From NCBI GenBank assembly GCA_003990745.1, contig RBNI01003465.1:1-15816 (forward strand): a stretch of DNA of 15,816 nt, given 5' to 3'. Made by a program: the position numbers and the translations under genes. The first letter of the stretch is position 1. Each line of letters starts with the position of its first letter. Positions 1 through 9,577 of this stretch are shown here, piece by piece. The stretch is from Jimgerdemannia flammicorona. Lineage: Eukaryota > Mucoromycota > Endogonomycetes > Endogonales > Endogonaceae. The notes beneath the pieces were generated by a model. It saw only the letters and a program-made list of their open reading frames with translations. It ran no database searches and was not told the origin of the DNA.

Positions 1-31
1 TTTTTTTATAGTCACTTAGACTCCCTTTATT
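1..31 (-). terminator. LINE copy A 3' end: AATAAA and A tail
   Basis: Reading the minus strand, AATAAA sits at 31-26 and the element ends in GACTATA followed by at least seven A at 7-1, running into the window edge. Copy B ends with the same arrangement (GGTAATAAA ... GACTATA, then A14). This fixes the 3' end of the family and gives the polyadenylation signal. Confidence 0.8.
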
Positions 32-482
32 ACCCGAATCTATAATAATATTAATACAATCTAAGCCCTCAACCTATCCCACAGGGCCCCCCCTCTTTCC
101 TAGTTCCTACAAATGACACTCCATCCACCATCACCACAACCCTACCACCACTCTTTGCTACAATCCTCCTCACTAGTCCCTTACGTTTCCCCCCCTTGGG
201 GCCCCACCCAATCCACCATGCTTTGAAGAGCTCTAGCATCAGTTCCTCCCACCTCATGATCCACAGTCTCACCGGCCTCTGGGGGCCCTCCTCAAACATG
301 CTCCGCCAGTGTTCTGCGAGCCCCACCCATACTGTGATGACCCAGCCAACTGTCAGTCACTCATTCCCCACCCCCCCCACCAGCCTTGACTGCAGTGCCA
401 CCTACTGCCCACCCACCTCAGGGTTCGGCGCAGACACTCCCAGCCTCACCCCAATAACCTTCCAAAAATTCTCCATACTCTC

Positions 483-554
483 GCACTCCCCCAGCCAATG
501 TTCAGGAGTCTGTACCATCCCTCTCTCCTGCCCTACATTATGACACTCCTCACA
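483..554 (-). other. C-terminal Cys/His zinc motif (zf-RVT-like) of copy A ORF2
   Basis: The translation shows C-x2-C-H, then an H and a final C (CEECH ... EHWLGEC). This fits the zinc-binding domain found after the reverse transcriptase in many LINEs, where it takes part in RNA/DNA binding. Ligand codons are TGT 554-552, TGT 545-543, CAT 542-540, CAT 500-498 and TGC 485-483. All five read TAT in copy B. Confidence 0.75.
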
Positions 555-1499
555 GTCAAAGACCCTGCCATCCACCAAATGTTCAGACCTAAAGTTTAGC
601 ATCACATTCTGATGCAACAGCCTCCACCATGCTATCCAGAGTTTTGGCGGAAGCCACCTCAACACAACCTTGAACCAAGACCATATGCCTGCCCAGTCCC
701 ACCCCTCCCTGATCCCAGCCCCTTGCCAGGCCTCTGGCCAAAGGTCCTGCCCCAGACCCCTAAGGCACTCCATACCCTCCTCTAAGCAGAAATCCTCGAC
801 CAGATTCCCTCTCAATAAGAGCCTGTCCCACCTCTACATCTCCGGACCCCAGTCCTCATCCCCTTCAGTACCTCACCAACAGATCCCAATACAGTAGGCC
901 CCATCTACCACTTCCCACCAGAATCCTTTATATCGCATCCTCTGGCTGCCATCCAAGGCCACCAAGGACAGTAGATCACCTGAGCCACCCCTAGGCGACA
1001 CCCTCATCTCCTACAAATGCTGCATAAGGGGCACCCATTCTCCTCCTCTCAACTCACTAGCCCTCTTCATCCACCATGCTCTCAAGCAGAGTAGCCTCTT
1101 GGGAAAGTCCACCAGGCCAAGGCCTCCACAATCCACAGGAAGTGCTAATACCTCCCAACCAATCTGACTCTGGCGTCCAGCCCAGATCCAAGAGTGGGCC
1201 ATCTTGAGAAGCTTTTTGACCACCCACTTAGGAAAGTCCAAATGGTAGCCCAGATACCAAAGCTTTGGCATCCAATACACATTCAGAACAGTTATCCTTC
1301 CCGCCAGCAACACCTGTCTACCACTCCAACTTGTTAGTACTTTCCCCCATTCCACCAGCTTACACTCCCACCACTCCTTGGGAAGTAGAGAGCCATACAC
1401 CGAGAAATAGATACCCAAGTACCATACCACTCCTCCCACTGGGACAATTGTTCCAATGACGTCCCCCCCTATGACTCCTTCCCCAAGGACCATCATCTC

Positions 1500-2330
1500 A
1501 CACTTATGTCAGTTGAGTTTTGCCCCAGAGCATCTCTCATATCACTTAACTATCTTCTTGAGCATAGCCACATCTGCCACTGAGCCCAACCCCACCACCA
1601 TATCATCTGCAAAGGCCCCCACCTTTCAATTGACCCCCAAAATATTCAGTCCACCAACTCTGCACCAGATCCAATCCAATAATGGTTCCAGGGTGAAGGC
1701 ATAAAGGATAGGTGATAGTGGATCCCCCTGAGGCACTCCCCTCCCCAAGGGGAAAGAAGTCCCCCTGTGACCATTCACCAGAATCACAGCCCTACTCCCT
1801 TCCAGCAATCTGATAAGTGACCAACACATGCCCACTGGTACCCCAATTCGCTCCAGTACCTTCTCCAACCATACTCTCTGCACCCTATTATAGGCCTTCT
1901 CCTGGTCCAGAAATACCAAACAGCCATCCACCCCTACAGCCCTGGTGCCTTCAATGACACTGTGAATCCATGCTGTGCTGTCTCGAATCAATTGGCCTCC
2001 AACAAAGCCTCGCTGCTCCTTCCTAATCACCTGTTGTACCACACCCTGTAACCTCGCCACCAGGATTTTGGTGACCAACTTTTGGTCCATATCCAGCAGT
2101 ATAATTGGTCTCTAATTTTTCCAGTCCTCCTTACACCCTTTGTCCTTGTATAGCAGAGAAACCAGCCCCAACTGCTGCCCTCCAATCCACTCCCCAGTAC
2201 TGATGACTGCATCACACATCAGCGACATCTCCTCCAGAGCCACCTCCACAGATGCTATACATTTTCAAAAATCCCAAGGCAGACCATCCTCCCCAGGCAC
2301 CGTTCCTAGGGTTGTTGATGCCAGAACTTG
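1500..2330 (-). other. Reverse transcriptase domain of copy A ORF2
   Basis: Non-LTR reverse transcriptase fingers and palm. The run is PGEDGLPWDF, LLYKDKG, a stop at the Trp/Tyr of the NxRPI motif (TAG, 2112), FVGGQLIRD, FLDQEKAYN (first catalytic Asp), GVPQGDPLSP and AFADD (catalytic Asp pair, about 1600-1612). All catalytic aspartates are kept. The only damage seen is nonsense codons at 2265, 2112, 1626, 1542 and 1509. Confidence 0.92.
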
Positions 2331-2921
2331 AAGGATCTCCTTGCTCAAAACCAGTCAGCCAAGATCCCCCAACCCTGCTGCCGGATTCGGGTGCCAATCT
2401 TCCAGATGCTACTCAATGTCCTGCACCACCTTCCCTCTCTCCTCTTCACTCCAGAGGTTACTCTAGCAGGTGCTCAGCTGATCAAGGATCCCCTGCATAC
2501 CTAGCACCATCTCTCCCTCATCATTAAGGACTCCTTCCCACCGGTGTCTTGCTCCTCTAGTCTGCAGGAGATGGGACAAAAGCCTCATAGGTCGTTCTCC
2601 TTCCTCCAGTCCTTGCCACCTCAACCTGGCCACCATAGCCTGGGCCTGCACCACTTCCTCCTGCCTCAGCAAATCCTGCAGTTCCACTACTTCCAACTTA
2701 GCCTGCTTAGCCTTCCAGTCCAATACCTCCTCCCCCTCCAATAGCCCAGCCCAATTCAGAAGTAGTCTTTCAAGTCTCCTAGATGCCCATCAAACTCGTC
2801 TCCTCTGCTGAGCACCCCACTCCTTCCCCACTTCCCCCCAGTAACTCTGAGCTTCAGATTTCAGTCTATGCCACCTATCTCCAATCCTCATCTCTGCTCA
2901 CCTCCAATTAATAACCTTGGA

Positions 2922-3722
2922 TCATATCTCCACCACCCACTCATTCCACAGATCTATCTCATCCAATAGCGAAGAGTTCAGATGCCAATGCCCTGGTCCC
3001 TCTCCACTCCCTCCAAACCTCCCTCCTTCCCGAATACCCCAGTGATCTGACCAAGGGCACCACTCAACCTCCATCATCTCCCAAACTGTATGTCCCCAAC
3101 ACTCAGCAGTCAGAACCCAATCAATCCTAGTACCCAGTTCTCCCACCCAGTGGGTATATAAACATCGATCCCCATTCTGAAGTCACATGGCATCTACCAG
3201 TGAGCTAAGCCATTCCACCTCTTCCCAGTCCTCCAATCCCCCACTCCTTCCTACCATACCCCATCCCCCATCAGTTCTGTCCAGTCTACTCTCCTATATC
3301 ATATTAAAATCACCCCCCAGACAGTCCACCCCAGCCTCAACCAAGAGCCCAGAATCCCGCAGATCTCCAATCCATGCCACTCGGGCCCCTCTCTCAGCTG
3401 GGCAGTAACAAGATCCCACCACAATTGAGTTCCATCTAGGCCTCCACCATGTCCCCCACACTAATCTACTACCCCAATGTCCAGTGTCCGCAATGTCCCC
3501 TTTCCCCTTCCTAACCAGGATTCCCACTTTACCCTGCCAAACTGCCTCCCCACCCCACTCTCTTGTCCATTCCAGTCCATCTTCCTCCCCCTCACACCAT
3601 ACATCTTGAAGTAAGAAGATATCTGTCTCCAGTTTCTTCAGCCATCCAAAAATCATATGTCACCTCCCAGTCCCCCTAAGCCTATTGACATTCAAAGAAA
3701 AAATGTTGGTTGTACTATTCAT
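2922..3722 (-). other. AP-endonuclease domain of copy A ORF2
   Basis: N-terminal endonuclease/exonuclease/phosphatase-fold domain, which nicks the target DNA in APE-type LINEs. Visible motifs are LNVN near the start, LLQDVW, CYCP, GGDFN, RIDWVL and SDHWGI. The metal-binding Glu usual in the LQE motif is Asp here, and Asn in copy B. The domain is interrupted by TGA at 3660, TAG at 3294 and TGA at 3183. Confidence 0.85.
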
Positions 3723-3756
3723 AACGAATTATTTGATAATGTTGAAATCTCCACAT

Positions 3757-5643
3757 CTACAATTCCATGCTCACTTCCTCTCCAGCCAGATCCAGGTTTC
3801 GTTCTGCCGCAATCTCATCTTTCACATTTTGCTGTTCATCCAGAGCTGCCAACAATTCTGCACAGTCCTCACCATCCACCATCTCTATTGATGCCCAATG
3901 CTCCTCACACACCACCTGCCACTTTTCCAGTCCCTTCCACGGCCCCCACAGATAAGCTGCCCTTTCATTAGCAATTCTCAAGAGCATTGCCTCCCTTGCC
4001 TCAGTGACCTCATACTCCTCCACCTCCAGAAGAGCTGTCATCATTTCATCTCTCAACTTCCTCATGACCTCCTCCCCTTACAGCACTCGCCCCCAGAATT
4101 CCTCACTGATTACCTGGAAGTCGATCTCACCTAGTTCCTTAGCTGCCATGTTTTGCAGTGCCCTCACTAGCCACTTCTCCCCTCCAACTACCTCTTTGGC
4201 TTGCACCAAATCTGCCTCCCCTTCCTTCCTCTCCTCAGTTCGCACAGACTCATCTCACCCATCCTCAGACACATCCTCCAGCTCCCCCTCTCCTACCTCA
4301 GGAACACTATACTGGATCTGATTATCTTCCACCATCGCCATGTCCACTACGGCCTCCTCCTGTCCCTGTCCCCCACTCTCTGTCATCTTCTCCCCTTGCT
4401 GCACCACCTCTGCCCAGATGCTAGCACTTGCTCCCATGCCCTCCTCCATTGCCCCGGCCCTTTGACCCCCATCCAAACTGGCCAACAAGTCCTTCTGCAG
4501 CTGTCTCCCCTTCACCTTCTCCCAAAGCACCTTGTCCATTCACACCTTCTTGCCCTCGATCACCTCCACTACTGTCCTAGCCTCGTAAGCCCTCCAAGCC
4601 CTTTGTCTCCTCTCCACAGCCCCAGCTAGGTCCTCAAGTACCTCTAGCAGGTCCTCCTCCTCTTCCTCTGACCCCTTCACCCTCGAAACCTTGCACTCCA
4701 CCAGGCTCCACTTCAATGCCACTGGCCAGTCCCTAGCCTTCCCTATATTCTCCATCCCAAACAGCCTCAACTGGACATCCACATCGCCTGTTCTGAGCTC
4801 AGTCCCCTCCCATACCCTGAACCCAATATTGACCACCTCACCATACTCCTTCACCACATCCATGACCAGCCTCCTCGCCTCCTCCTTTTTCACCGTCAGC
4901 AAGTCTGCCACCACCAGATGCACCACTCGGGGATCCCAGTGTATACACCTTGCCATTGGCACCTAAATCCCTCCAACCACCATACCCTTCTCCACCGCCT
5001 CCAGTAGCAAACCCTCCTCTTCAAACCCCACCTCAACTGCCTACAGTTTCTTTAAAAACTTCACTGAGGCTGCACCTTTCACCTCACTCACCAGCAGCCC
5101 CAGTACCATCTTTGCTGTCACCACCAAGCCATAGAAGCACAGCATGACAGCGAATTCTGATCAAGATTTTTTGAGTAACGGGGCTGCCACCAGGCCCATC
5201 ACACCATCAGCCAGGTCCCTGGGTCTCGCACTGCTCCCCTGTCCAGATCTCCCATCAGCTGTCACATCTGGATTTTTTTCCAGATTGCCTGTCACACCAC
5301 CATCAACAGTCACTGCCTCAGCCACTACACCTCCAGCCTTACTATGCTGTCCCTCCAGTAGAGAAGCCTCCTTACCACTTGAGGTAGCAGCCACCTTCTC
5401 CAGCTCCAGCCAGCCATCCAGTCCAGTCACCTGCTTTCCCATCCTGACCTTATCCACGAAGGTCATCCTCCCTCCCCCATGTGGTCTTGCACCTCCTCTG
5501 CCACCACCTCCGGCCCCATGTCTCCTTATCGAAGTGCTTGGCATGCCAAGACCAGCACCTCGACCCCCCCCCACATGTTGCCAGTCAAAGGCACTGGGGC
5601 CCCCCTGCCCAGTACGCTCACCAGTATGCAAGTTGCTCATCAT
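3757..5643 (-). pseudogene. LINE copy A ORF1: nucleic-acid-binding protein, one frame with 6 stops
   Basis: ORF1 of the LINE, a likely RNA-binding partner of the retrotransposition particle. I chose the ATG at 5643 because it is the first ATG in the frame; two ATGs stand in tandem there. The frame is about 628 codons. The N-terminus is rich in Gly, Arg and Ser and looks disordered. Around 4960-4680 a segment beginning MARCIHWDPRVVHLVVADLL alternates strand- and helix-like stretches and could be an RRM-like fold (inference). Glu-rich and helical segments follow, with a likely coiled coil near 4065-3757. I see no CCHC knuckle. Nonsense codons: TGA at 5161, 4540 and 4255; TAG at 5041 and 4963; TAA at 4078; no frameshift. 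The final stop (MEL, then TAG) matches that of copy B (IEL, then TAA), so it is the true end. Confidence 0.8.
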
Positions 5644-5761
5644 CTTGATAGCCCTAATACTTGAAGATGTTGTCAAAAGTATCGTCTGAGTCTTGTGTCA
5701 CCCGAATAGTACTGGTGAAAGATGAGTAAGATCTGTCTCAGATACCAGTCAGATCCATCTT

Positions 5762-5880
5762 ATCCCAGAAAAGAAAATACTCTATAAAGAAGGAAAAGCA
5801 AAGGCCTGTCTACTAGGTCTATTCTAGAAAAGGAAAATTGATCAAAGAAAAGAAGTAGGTTATCATCCCAGAAAAGAAAA
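5762..5880. repeat. Two 16-bp direct repeats inside the probable LTR
   Basis: ATCCCAGAAAAGAAAA occurs at 5762-5777 and again at 5865-5880, with a looser relative (CTAGAAAAGGAAAA) near 5824. They lie in what would be the U5 side of the LTR. Function is unknown; they may be simple purine-rich repeats. Confidence 0.5.
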
Positions 5881-6245
5881 CTATCAAAATCCAAAAGTAA
5901 GAAGAGTCTCATAAGCTATCTCAAAAGCAAGAATCAGAATTTCTTTATAATGTTCTCAATAATCCTATAGTAATATTATTGATATTGAAGAAAAATGAGA
6001 AGTTAATTAGTGAAGATTATAATTAAAGAAATATATTGTCATGTAGTAGTTGCTGAGTCCTTCAAATATATCAGATTCTCTTCAAGATGTATCTCTTAGA
6101 CTAACTCAAGTTTGTTATAAGCAAGTTCTTATTGGAGTGCCTTCCTAAGGTCTTATAGTCCTTAAACTTCTTATCTTTGAACTATCTTGTTATCTCTTTA
6201 GATTGCTTGTAAGAAATTATGTATATTATACTGAGAGAAACTAAC

Positions 6246-6278
6246 TTTATTTTGAAGAAAATAAGAGGGATATTTATA
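6246..6278 (-). promoter_or_regulatory. LTR TATA box and polyadenylation signal
   Basis: Minus-strand TATAAATA at 6278-6271 is followed 19 nt later by AATAAA at 6251-6246. The close pairing of a TATA box and a poly(A) signal is common in LTRs, where transcription starts and ends in the same repeat. AT-rich sequence makes chance matches likely, so this leans on its position in the probable LTR. Confidence 0.35.
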
Positions 6279-6536
6279 CAAAATATAATTCAATGGTTGC
6301 TAAGATATAAAGCTAAATATAAATTCTAATAACTAAATAAAATACTGGAACATAGAAAACTGCCAAGTTCCAGTGTCAGCACAGATAGTTGCACAGATTT
6401 AGAATACTGATATAATTTCAATAATATAGGAAAATGGTGCTGGAATAATTCTGAGTCACATAAGGTCAGAATGCTGGTAGAGAAATACTGTTACATAGAA
6501 AAAAAATAGCAGCATAATTTAGTATAACTAAGAGAC

Positions 6537-7320
6537 TTAGAGCAGAATGTTCAGGACCATAGAGGCTTCATCCTCATCATTACTGAAGGAGATGAGATCT
6601 ATGAATGTTTCAGTCTTATCACATAGGTTGCTCATTTTGCATATGTTATATAGTTCACATATATTGCATGGGATGATATTATCACTGATGATGTTATCAT
6701 ATTTAGCATCAGGAAGAGTAAGGAGATTCAGAGCTCTCCAGTCTATAAGGTTCTCTTCTACAAAATAAGAGACAAATGTGGAGTCTTGAAGAGATCTAAT
6801 TTGGATGCTTGGGTCTTGAAATACTGTGATCAATCCTTGCAGGAATTGATCTGGGTTGTCCTGGAGAATGGGATGCCAAAAGTCTTCTACTTCATCACTA
6901 TTGAGAGTGATAGTAGACTGGGCTTCTGTAGCCACCCTGGCTTCTAGTACATTGGTATGGTAGACTGACAGATCTCTGAAGTCTGAGACTCTAACATACT
7001 CCAAGTTGGGGATTGATCATGGTGCATGTCTGAAGATCTGATGAATCTTCTTAGCTATCCTTGCTTCATATATATCCATAGGAGTGACATCTTGTAACTC
7101 TTGAGGACTGGCCTGTGGGAACTCCCAGTAGAGAAGGTTTCCTATTTCATACTCCTGCTACATTTGGAGGCATTTGGTAGCAATAGTAATCCTTGTTTCC
7201 ATTTTATGACATTAGAGGATAAAGTAATAAGGATCCTCAGTATCCAGGTTGAGGCTAGGAGTCCTTCTTGTACAGGTCTTTATGGCTCTTCTGATATCTT
7301 GGAACATCCTTTCTTCGACT
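6537..7320 (-). pseudogene. Unrecognised frame downstream of gypsy pol
   Basis: I do not recognise this protein. On the minus strand one frame is followed from about 7320 to the stop at 6537 with three internal stops (TAA about 7212, TAG about 7157, TGA about 7011). The last 156 codons are fully open, which is unusual in this stop-rich region. The C-terminal part is acidic (for example LNSDEVEDFWHPILQDNPDQ) and contains CNICELYNICKMSNLC, a Cys-rich stretch. Upstream, near 7609-7490, another frame is open for about 40 codons starting MMTSVQETAIP, so the coding trace may have begun further up and shifted frame. It sits between the integrase end and the LTR, where most gypsy elements have little or nothing. 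It could be an extra element ORF or a captured host fragment. Confidence 0.4.
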
Positions 7321-7940
7321 GAGATACCTTAGTGGTTTCTTGACCTTGAGGTTTGGCAAGCAGCAGGCATTTTATTTGTAGTAAGTCTTTGAGCTATTTT
7401 GGGATTGGTAGGTCTTGTTGAGTTGCTGCTACTGTAGTTTCTTGATCCTTCTTTTATATTCCTCAAGATGCCTGTACTGTGGTCACAATGACTCACAGTT
7501 GGTCATCATTACTCATCTCATAGCCTGAGTGAGTCATGCCATATGATCTTCTTGTACTCCAATCTGGTGACTTACAGGGAATTGCTGTCTCTTGTACTGA
7601 TGTCATCATTCTGAGGTCACTATTACATCTTCCTCCTGAATAAGGATCTTCTTGAACATCCTTATTCATTGGTCCAGTTCTGAAAAATTTACTGATCCCA
7701 TAACCTCTGGCAAGAGATCAAAAAGTGATGTTTATAGACTGGCATCTTTCCTATATATTTTGGTGTGATGGTGAAGAGTCACTCTCTTCATATAGAGCAA
7801 GGGCCTGATTCTGATCTTGACCAATCAGTTGATGGTTTGAACTCCTCTGGCTTCAAAAGTCTCATATATGAGTAGTTGCTGGTGCCATATCTCTTAGAGA
7901 ATGGTCTAGACAGATTGTCTGCTAGTTACAGAATATGCTG
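7321..7940 (-). other. Gypsy internal region between pol and the downstream frame
   Basis: About 620 bases of CpG-poor sequence. The pol frame reaches a TAA at 7941. Below it the minus strand holds only short open pieces, the best one around 7609-7490, and no motif I can name. It is probably decayed coding sequence of the same element. Confidence 0.4.
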
Positions 7941-9569
7941 TTATAATTTGCAGACTAGAACCTTGTGGGTGGTCATCACATTTTGCTTCTCTTGTATAGG
8001 TTTATGATACTTCTTAAGTCTGTTCCTGTGTACCATAGTAGGCAGTATGGTCCCTGAGATTTTTCTAAGCCAGAAGGTAGTTCTCTTGATATCTTGTATA
8101 TAGAAAGGTCCTTCTCATTTGGGCTCCAGTTTTCATGACTATGAGGCTTCTACTATATTTTAATACAGTAGGACCTTTTCTCTGATTTGAATGGGTTCTA
8201 GGGTCTTGTGATTCTTTTCTGCATTCTTTCTTGTCAGTGCTTATGACTTAATGATATAATCTTCATTTGGTATAGTCTCCAGATTTCTGAGTTAACCCAT
8301 CTCCAAGTTAGGTCTAGATTTGTGGCTGAGGTTCCATCAGAATCTTCTTCTCCGAAGGGCAGTTCTCTTGGAGTAAAGTGTGTACTCTGTAACTGTATGT
8401 CTCATAAGACAGAGAGGGCAGTTGGGAGGTAGTTATCCCAATTCTCATATGTGTCTGAGATCTTTGCCAGGATGTTCTTGAGGGTCTTATTGGTTCTCTC
8501 TGTCTATCCATTTCCTTGAGAGTAGTATGCAGTGGTCTTAATATGCTGAATCTTATATTTCTGATATATTATCTTATGGAATCTATTGACAAATTCTGTG
8601 CCATGGTCTGTGGTGATTTGCCTTGGTGTCTTATAGTAGCAGATGATTTCTCAGTGTAGGAAGTCAGCTATAGAGAGGGTATTGGCTTCTTGTAATATTC
8701 CTGCTTCTATCTATTTGGTAAAGAGGTCTATAATAACTATAATGTAGCAGTTTCCTGATAGTATTACTAGTAGTGGCCCAATGATATCTATTGTAATGTG
8801 GTGGAAGGGGATAGGCTCAATTCTTGATGACCCAGGTACCTGGTCTTGCTGATCTTATTTCTGTTTTTGGCACTTGTCACACCCTTTGACAAATTGGTAT
8901 AGATCTTCTTCTATCTTGGGCCACCATATAGTTCTTCTTGCCTTATCATATGTATTGGTTCCTCCTAGGTGTCCTTGTTTATATACTTTCTTCATTACTT
9001 AATACTTTTTATGATTGAGTATTATAAGCTTTTCTCCTTTTCTAAGTGTAGTGTTGTCTAGTTCAAACTGTTTCTAAGTCTGATTGATAATAGTGATTGT
9101 CTGGAGTTCAAGATGGTTGAGCATCTTCTGCTGCCCAAGGTAGCTGATTAATCTATAGTATAACTCCTTATTTATGTTGAATAGTCTTGATGGAGATATT
9201 TCAGGGTGTCCTTGAGAGTGTATCAGTATTGGTGTTGAGTGGTGCTTGACAGTACAGTTATACTCTTGCAGCCTATAGATCTATCTGGTATATGTATATT
9301 TCTTTGGAGTTCAAAGTGTAGAATAGTTAGGCAAGAGCAGAATGGTCTGTTTGAATAGTGAAGTATTTCCTAGCTAGGTAGTAGTGGAACTTGTCTACTG
9401 CTCAAACTACTGCTAAGCATTTGAGCTTGCATAATTTGTAGTTTTTTTCTACTCCATGGGTATTTCAGTTTACATAAGAGATGACATATTCATATCTATC
9501 TTTCTTCTGAGCTAGGACTGCTCTAAGTCCTATAGCACTTGCATCTATCTGCAGAATGAACTCTAGTAT
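7941..9569 (-). pseudogene. Ty3/gypsy pol fragment: RNase H and integrase
   Basis: Starts inside RNase H at 9569: FILQIDASAIG holds the first catalytic Asp, followed by a YEYVISY strand, a VEKNY...CLAVV segment and TDHSAL. A frameshift follows near 9265. The integrase then reads in one frame from about 8998 to 8335: zinc domain (GHLGG, CDKCQKQK), core Asp in TIDIIGPL, second Asp in TTDHGTEFVN, Glu in TERTNKTLKN, and the family motif FTPRELPFGEE. After another shift, the C-terminal GPY/F module shows KLEPK, stop, EGPF, then VHRNRLKKYH near 8130-8001. Decay is plain: TGA in EPK-EGPF and TAG in LFTK-IEAG stand at expected Trp; the first His of the zinc domain (H-x3-H) is Tyr at 8983-8981; the usual HPQGNG reads YSQGNG. 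No chromodomain is seen. Confidence 0.88.
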
Positions 9570-9577
9570 TGATGATG

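Larger units (their letters stand above)
69..3722 (-). pseudogene. LINE copy A ORF2: endonuclease-reverse transcriptase, one frame with 19 stops
   Basis: The start is the ATG at 3722-3720, which opens MNSTTNIFSLNVNRLR; copy B matches it from 10401. In order: an AP-endonuclease (LNVN, LLQDVW, GGDFN, RIDW, SDHW), a linker, a reverse transcriptase (PGEDGLPWDF, FVGGQL, FLDQEKAYN, GVPQGDPLSP, AFADD), a thumb region, a Cys/His motif at 483-554 and a basic C-terminus ending at 69. About 1,217 codons is a usual LINE ORF2 length. I traced the whole frame by hand and found no frameshift, only nonsense codons. TGA lies at 3660, 3183, 2922, 2898, 2790, 2355, 2265, 1626, 1542, 1509, 873 and 357 (lower coordinate of each). 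TAG lies at 3294, 2463, 2409, 2112, 1011, 834 and 402. Several fall on Trp positions by comparison with copy B or with the family. It cannot encode a full-length protein under the standard code. Confidence 0.9.
1..5690 (-). mobile_element. LINE (non-LTR retrotransposon) copy A, near full length, decayed
   Basis: An L1-like non-LTR retrotransposon read right to left: ORF1, a 34-nt spacer, ORF2, a short 3' UTR with AATAAA, then an A tail that meets the window edge. ORF2 has an AP-type endonuclease, a reverse transcriptase and a C-terminal Cys/His motif. I see no RNase H domain, which fits an L1-like layout better than the fungal Tad layout. LINEs of this kind copy themselves by nicking the target and priming reverse transcription there. 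The sense strand is strongly G/A-rich. CpG is still fairly common here, unlike in the rest of the window up to about 15270, so this copy looks younger than copy B. The 5' end is not defined; it lies between the ORF1 start and the probable LTR at 5696. No target-site duplication can be tested because the 3' flank is outside the window. Confidence 0.9.
5696..6495 (-). repeat. Probable 3' LTR of the gypsy element
   Basis: On the minus strand the segment would start TGTAACAG (from 6495) and end GGTGACA (to 5696), giving the TG...CA ends typical of LTRs and a length of 800 bp. Inside it, in the right orientation, are TATAAATA (6278-6271) and AATAAA (6251-6246), as expected for the U3/R region. It lies downstream of the integrase, where a 3' LTR belongs. 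Against it: I see no clear polypurine tract beside 6495, and there is no second LTR to compare with. The boundaries are tentative. Confidence 0.4.
5696..9569 (-). mobile_element. Ty3/gypsy LTR retrotransposon, 3' part only
   Basis: Read right to left, the order is RNase H, integrase zinc domain, integrase core, GPY/F module, an extra unrecognised frame and a probable 3' LTR. That is the gypsy order RT-RH-IN, but the sequence breaks at about 9569 just at the start of RNase H. No gypsy reverse transcriptase, protease, gag or second LTR is in the window, and the far side of LINE copy B does not resume it. CpG is nearly absent. Trp, Gln, Arg and His positions have often become stop or Tyr, the sign of heavy C-to-T/G-to-A change. 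At least two net frameshifts are needed to follow pol. Confidence 0.85.

Noticed and set aside
69..3722. Reassigned genetic code (TGA read as Trp) to explain the many in-frame TGA in copy A
   Set aside because: TAG also falls at a Trp position (2112), TAG and TGA swap at the same site between copies, TAA occurs in ORF1, and TGG remains frequent. Point mutation of TGG explains all of this more simply.
4201..4629. Plus-strand open frames across 3657-4629
   Set aside because: They are Pro/Leu/Ser/His-rich shadows of the purine-rich LINE ORF1 on the other strand.
5144..5689. Long plus-strand open frame of 181 codons
   Set aside because: It lies antisense to ORF1 of LINE copy A, in G-rich low-complexity sequence whose complement lacks stops. 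The minus frame aligns with copy B; this one resembles nothing.
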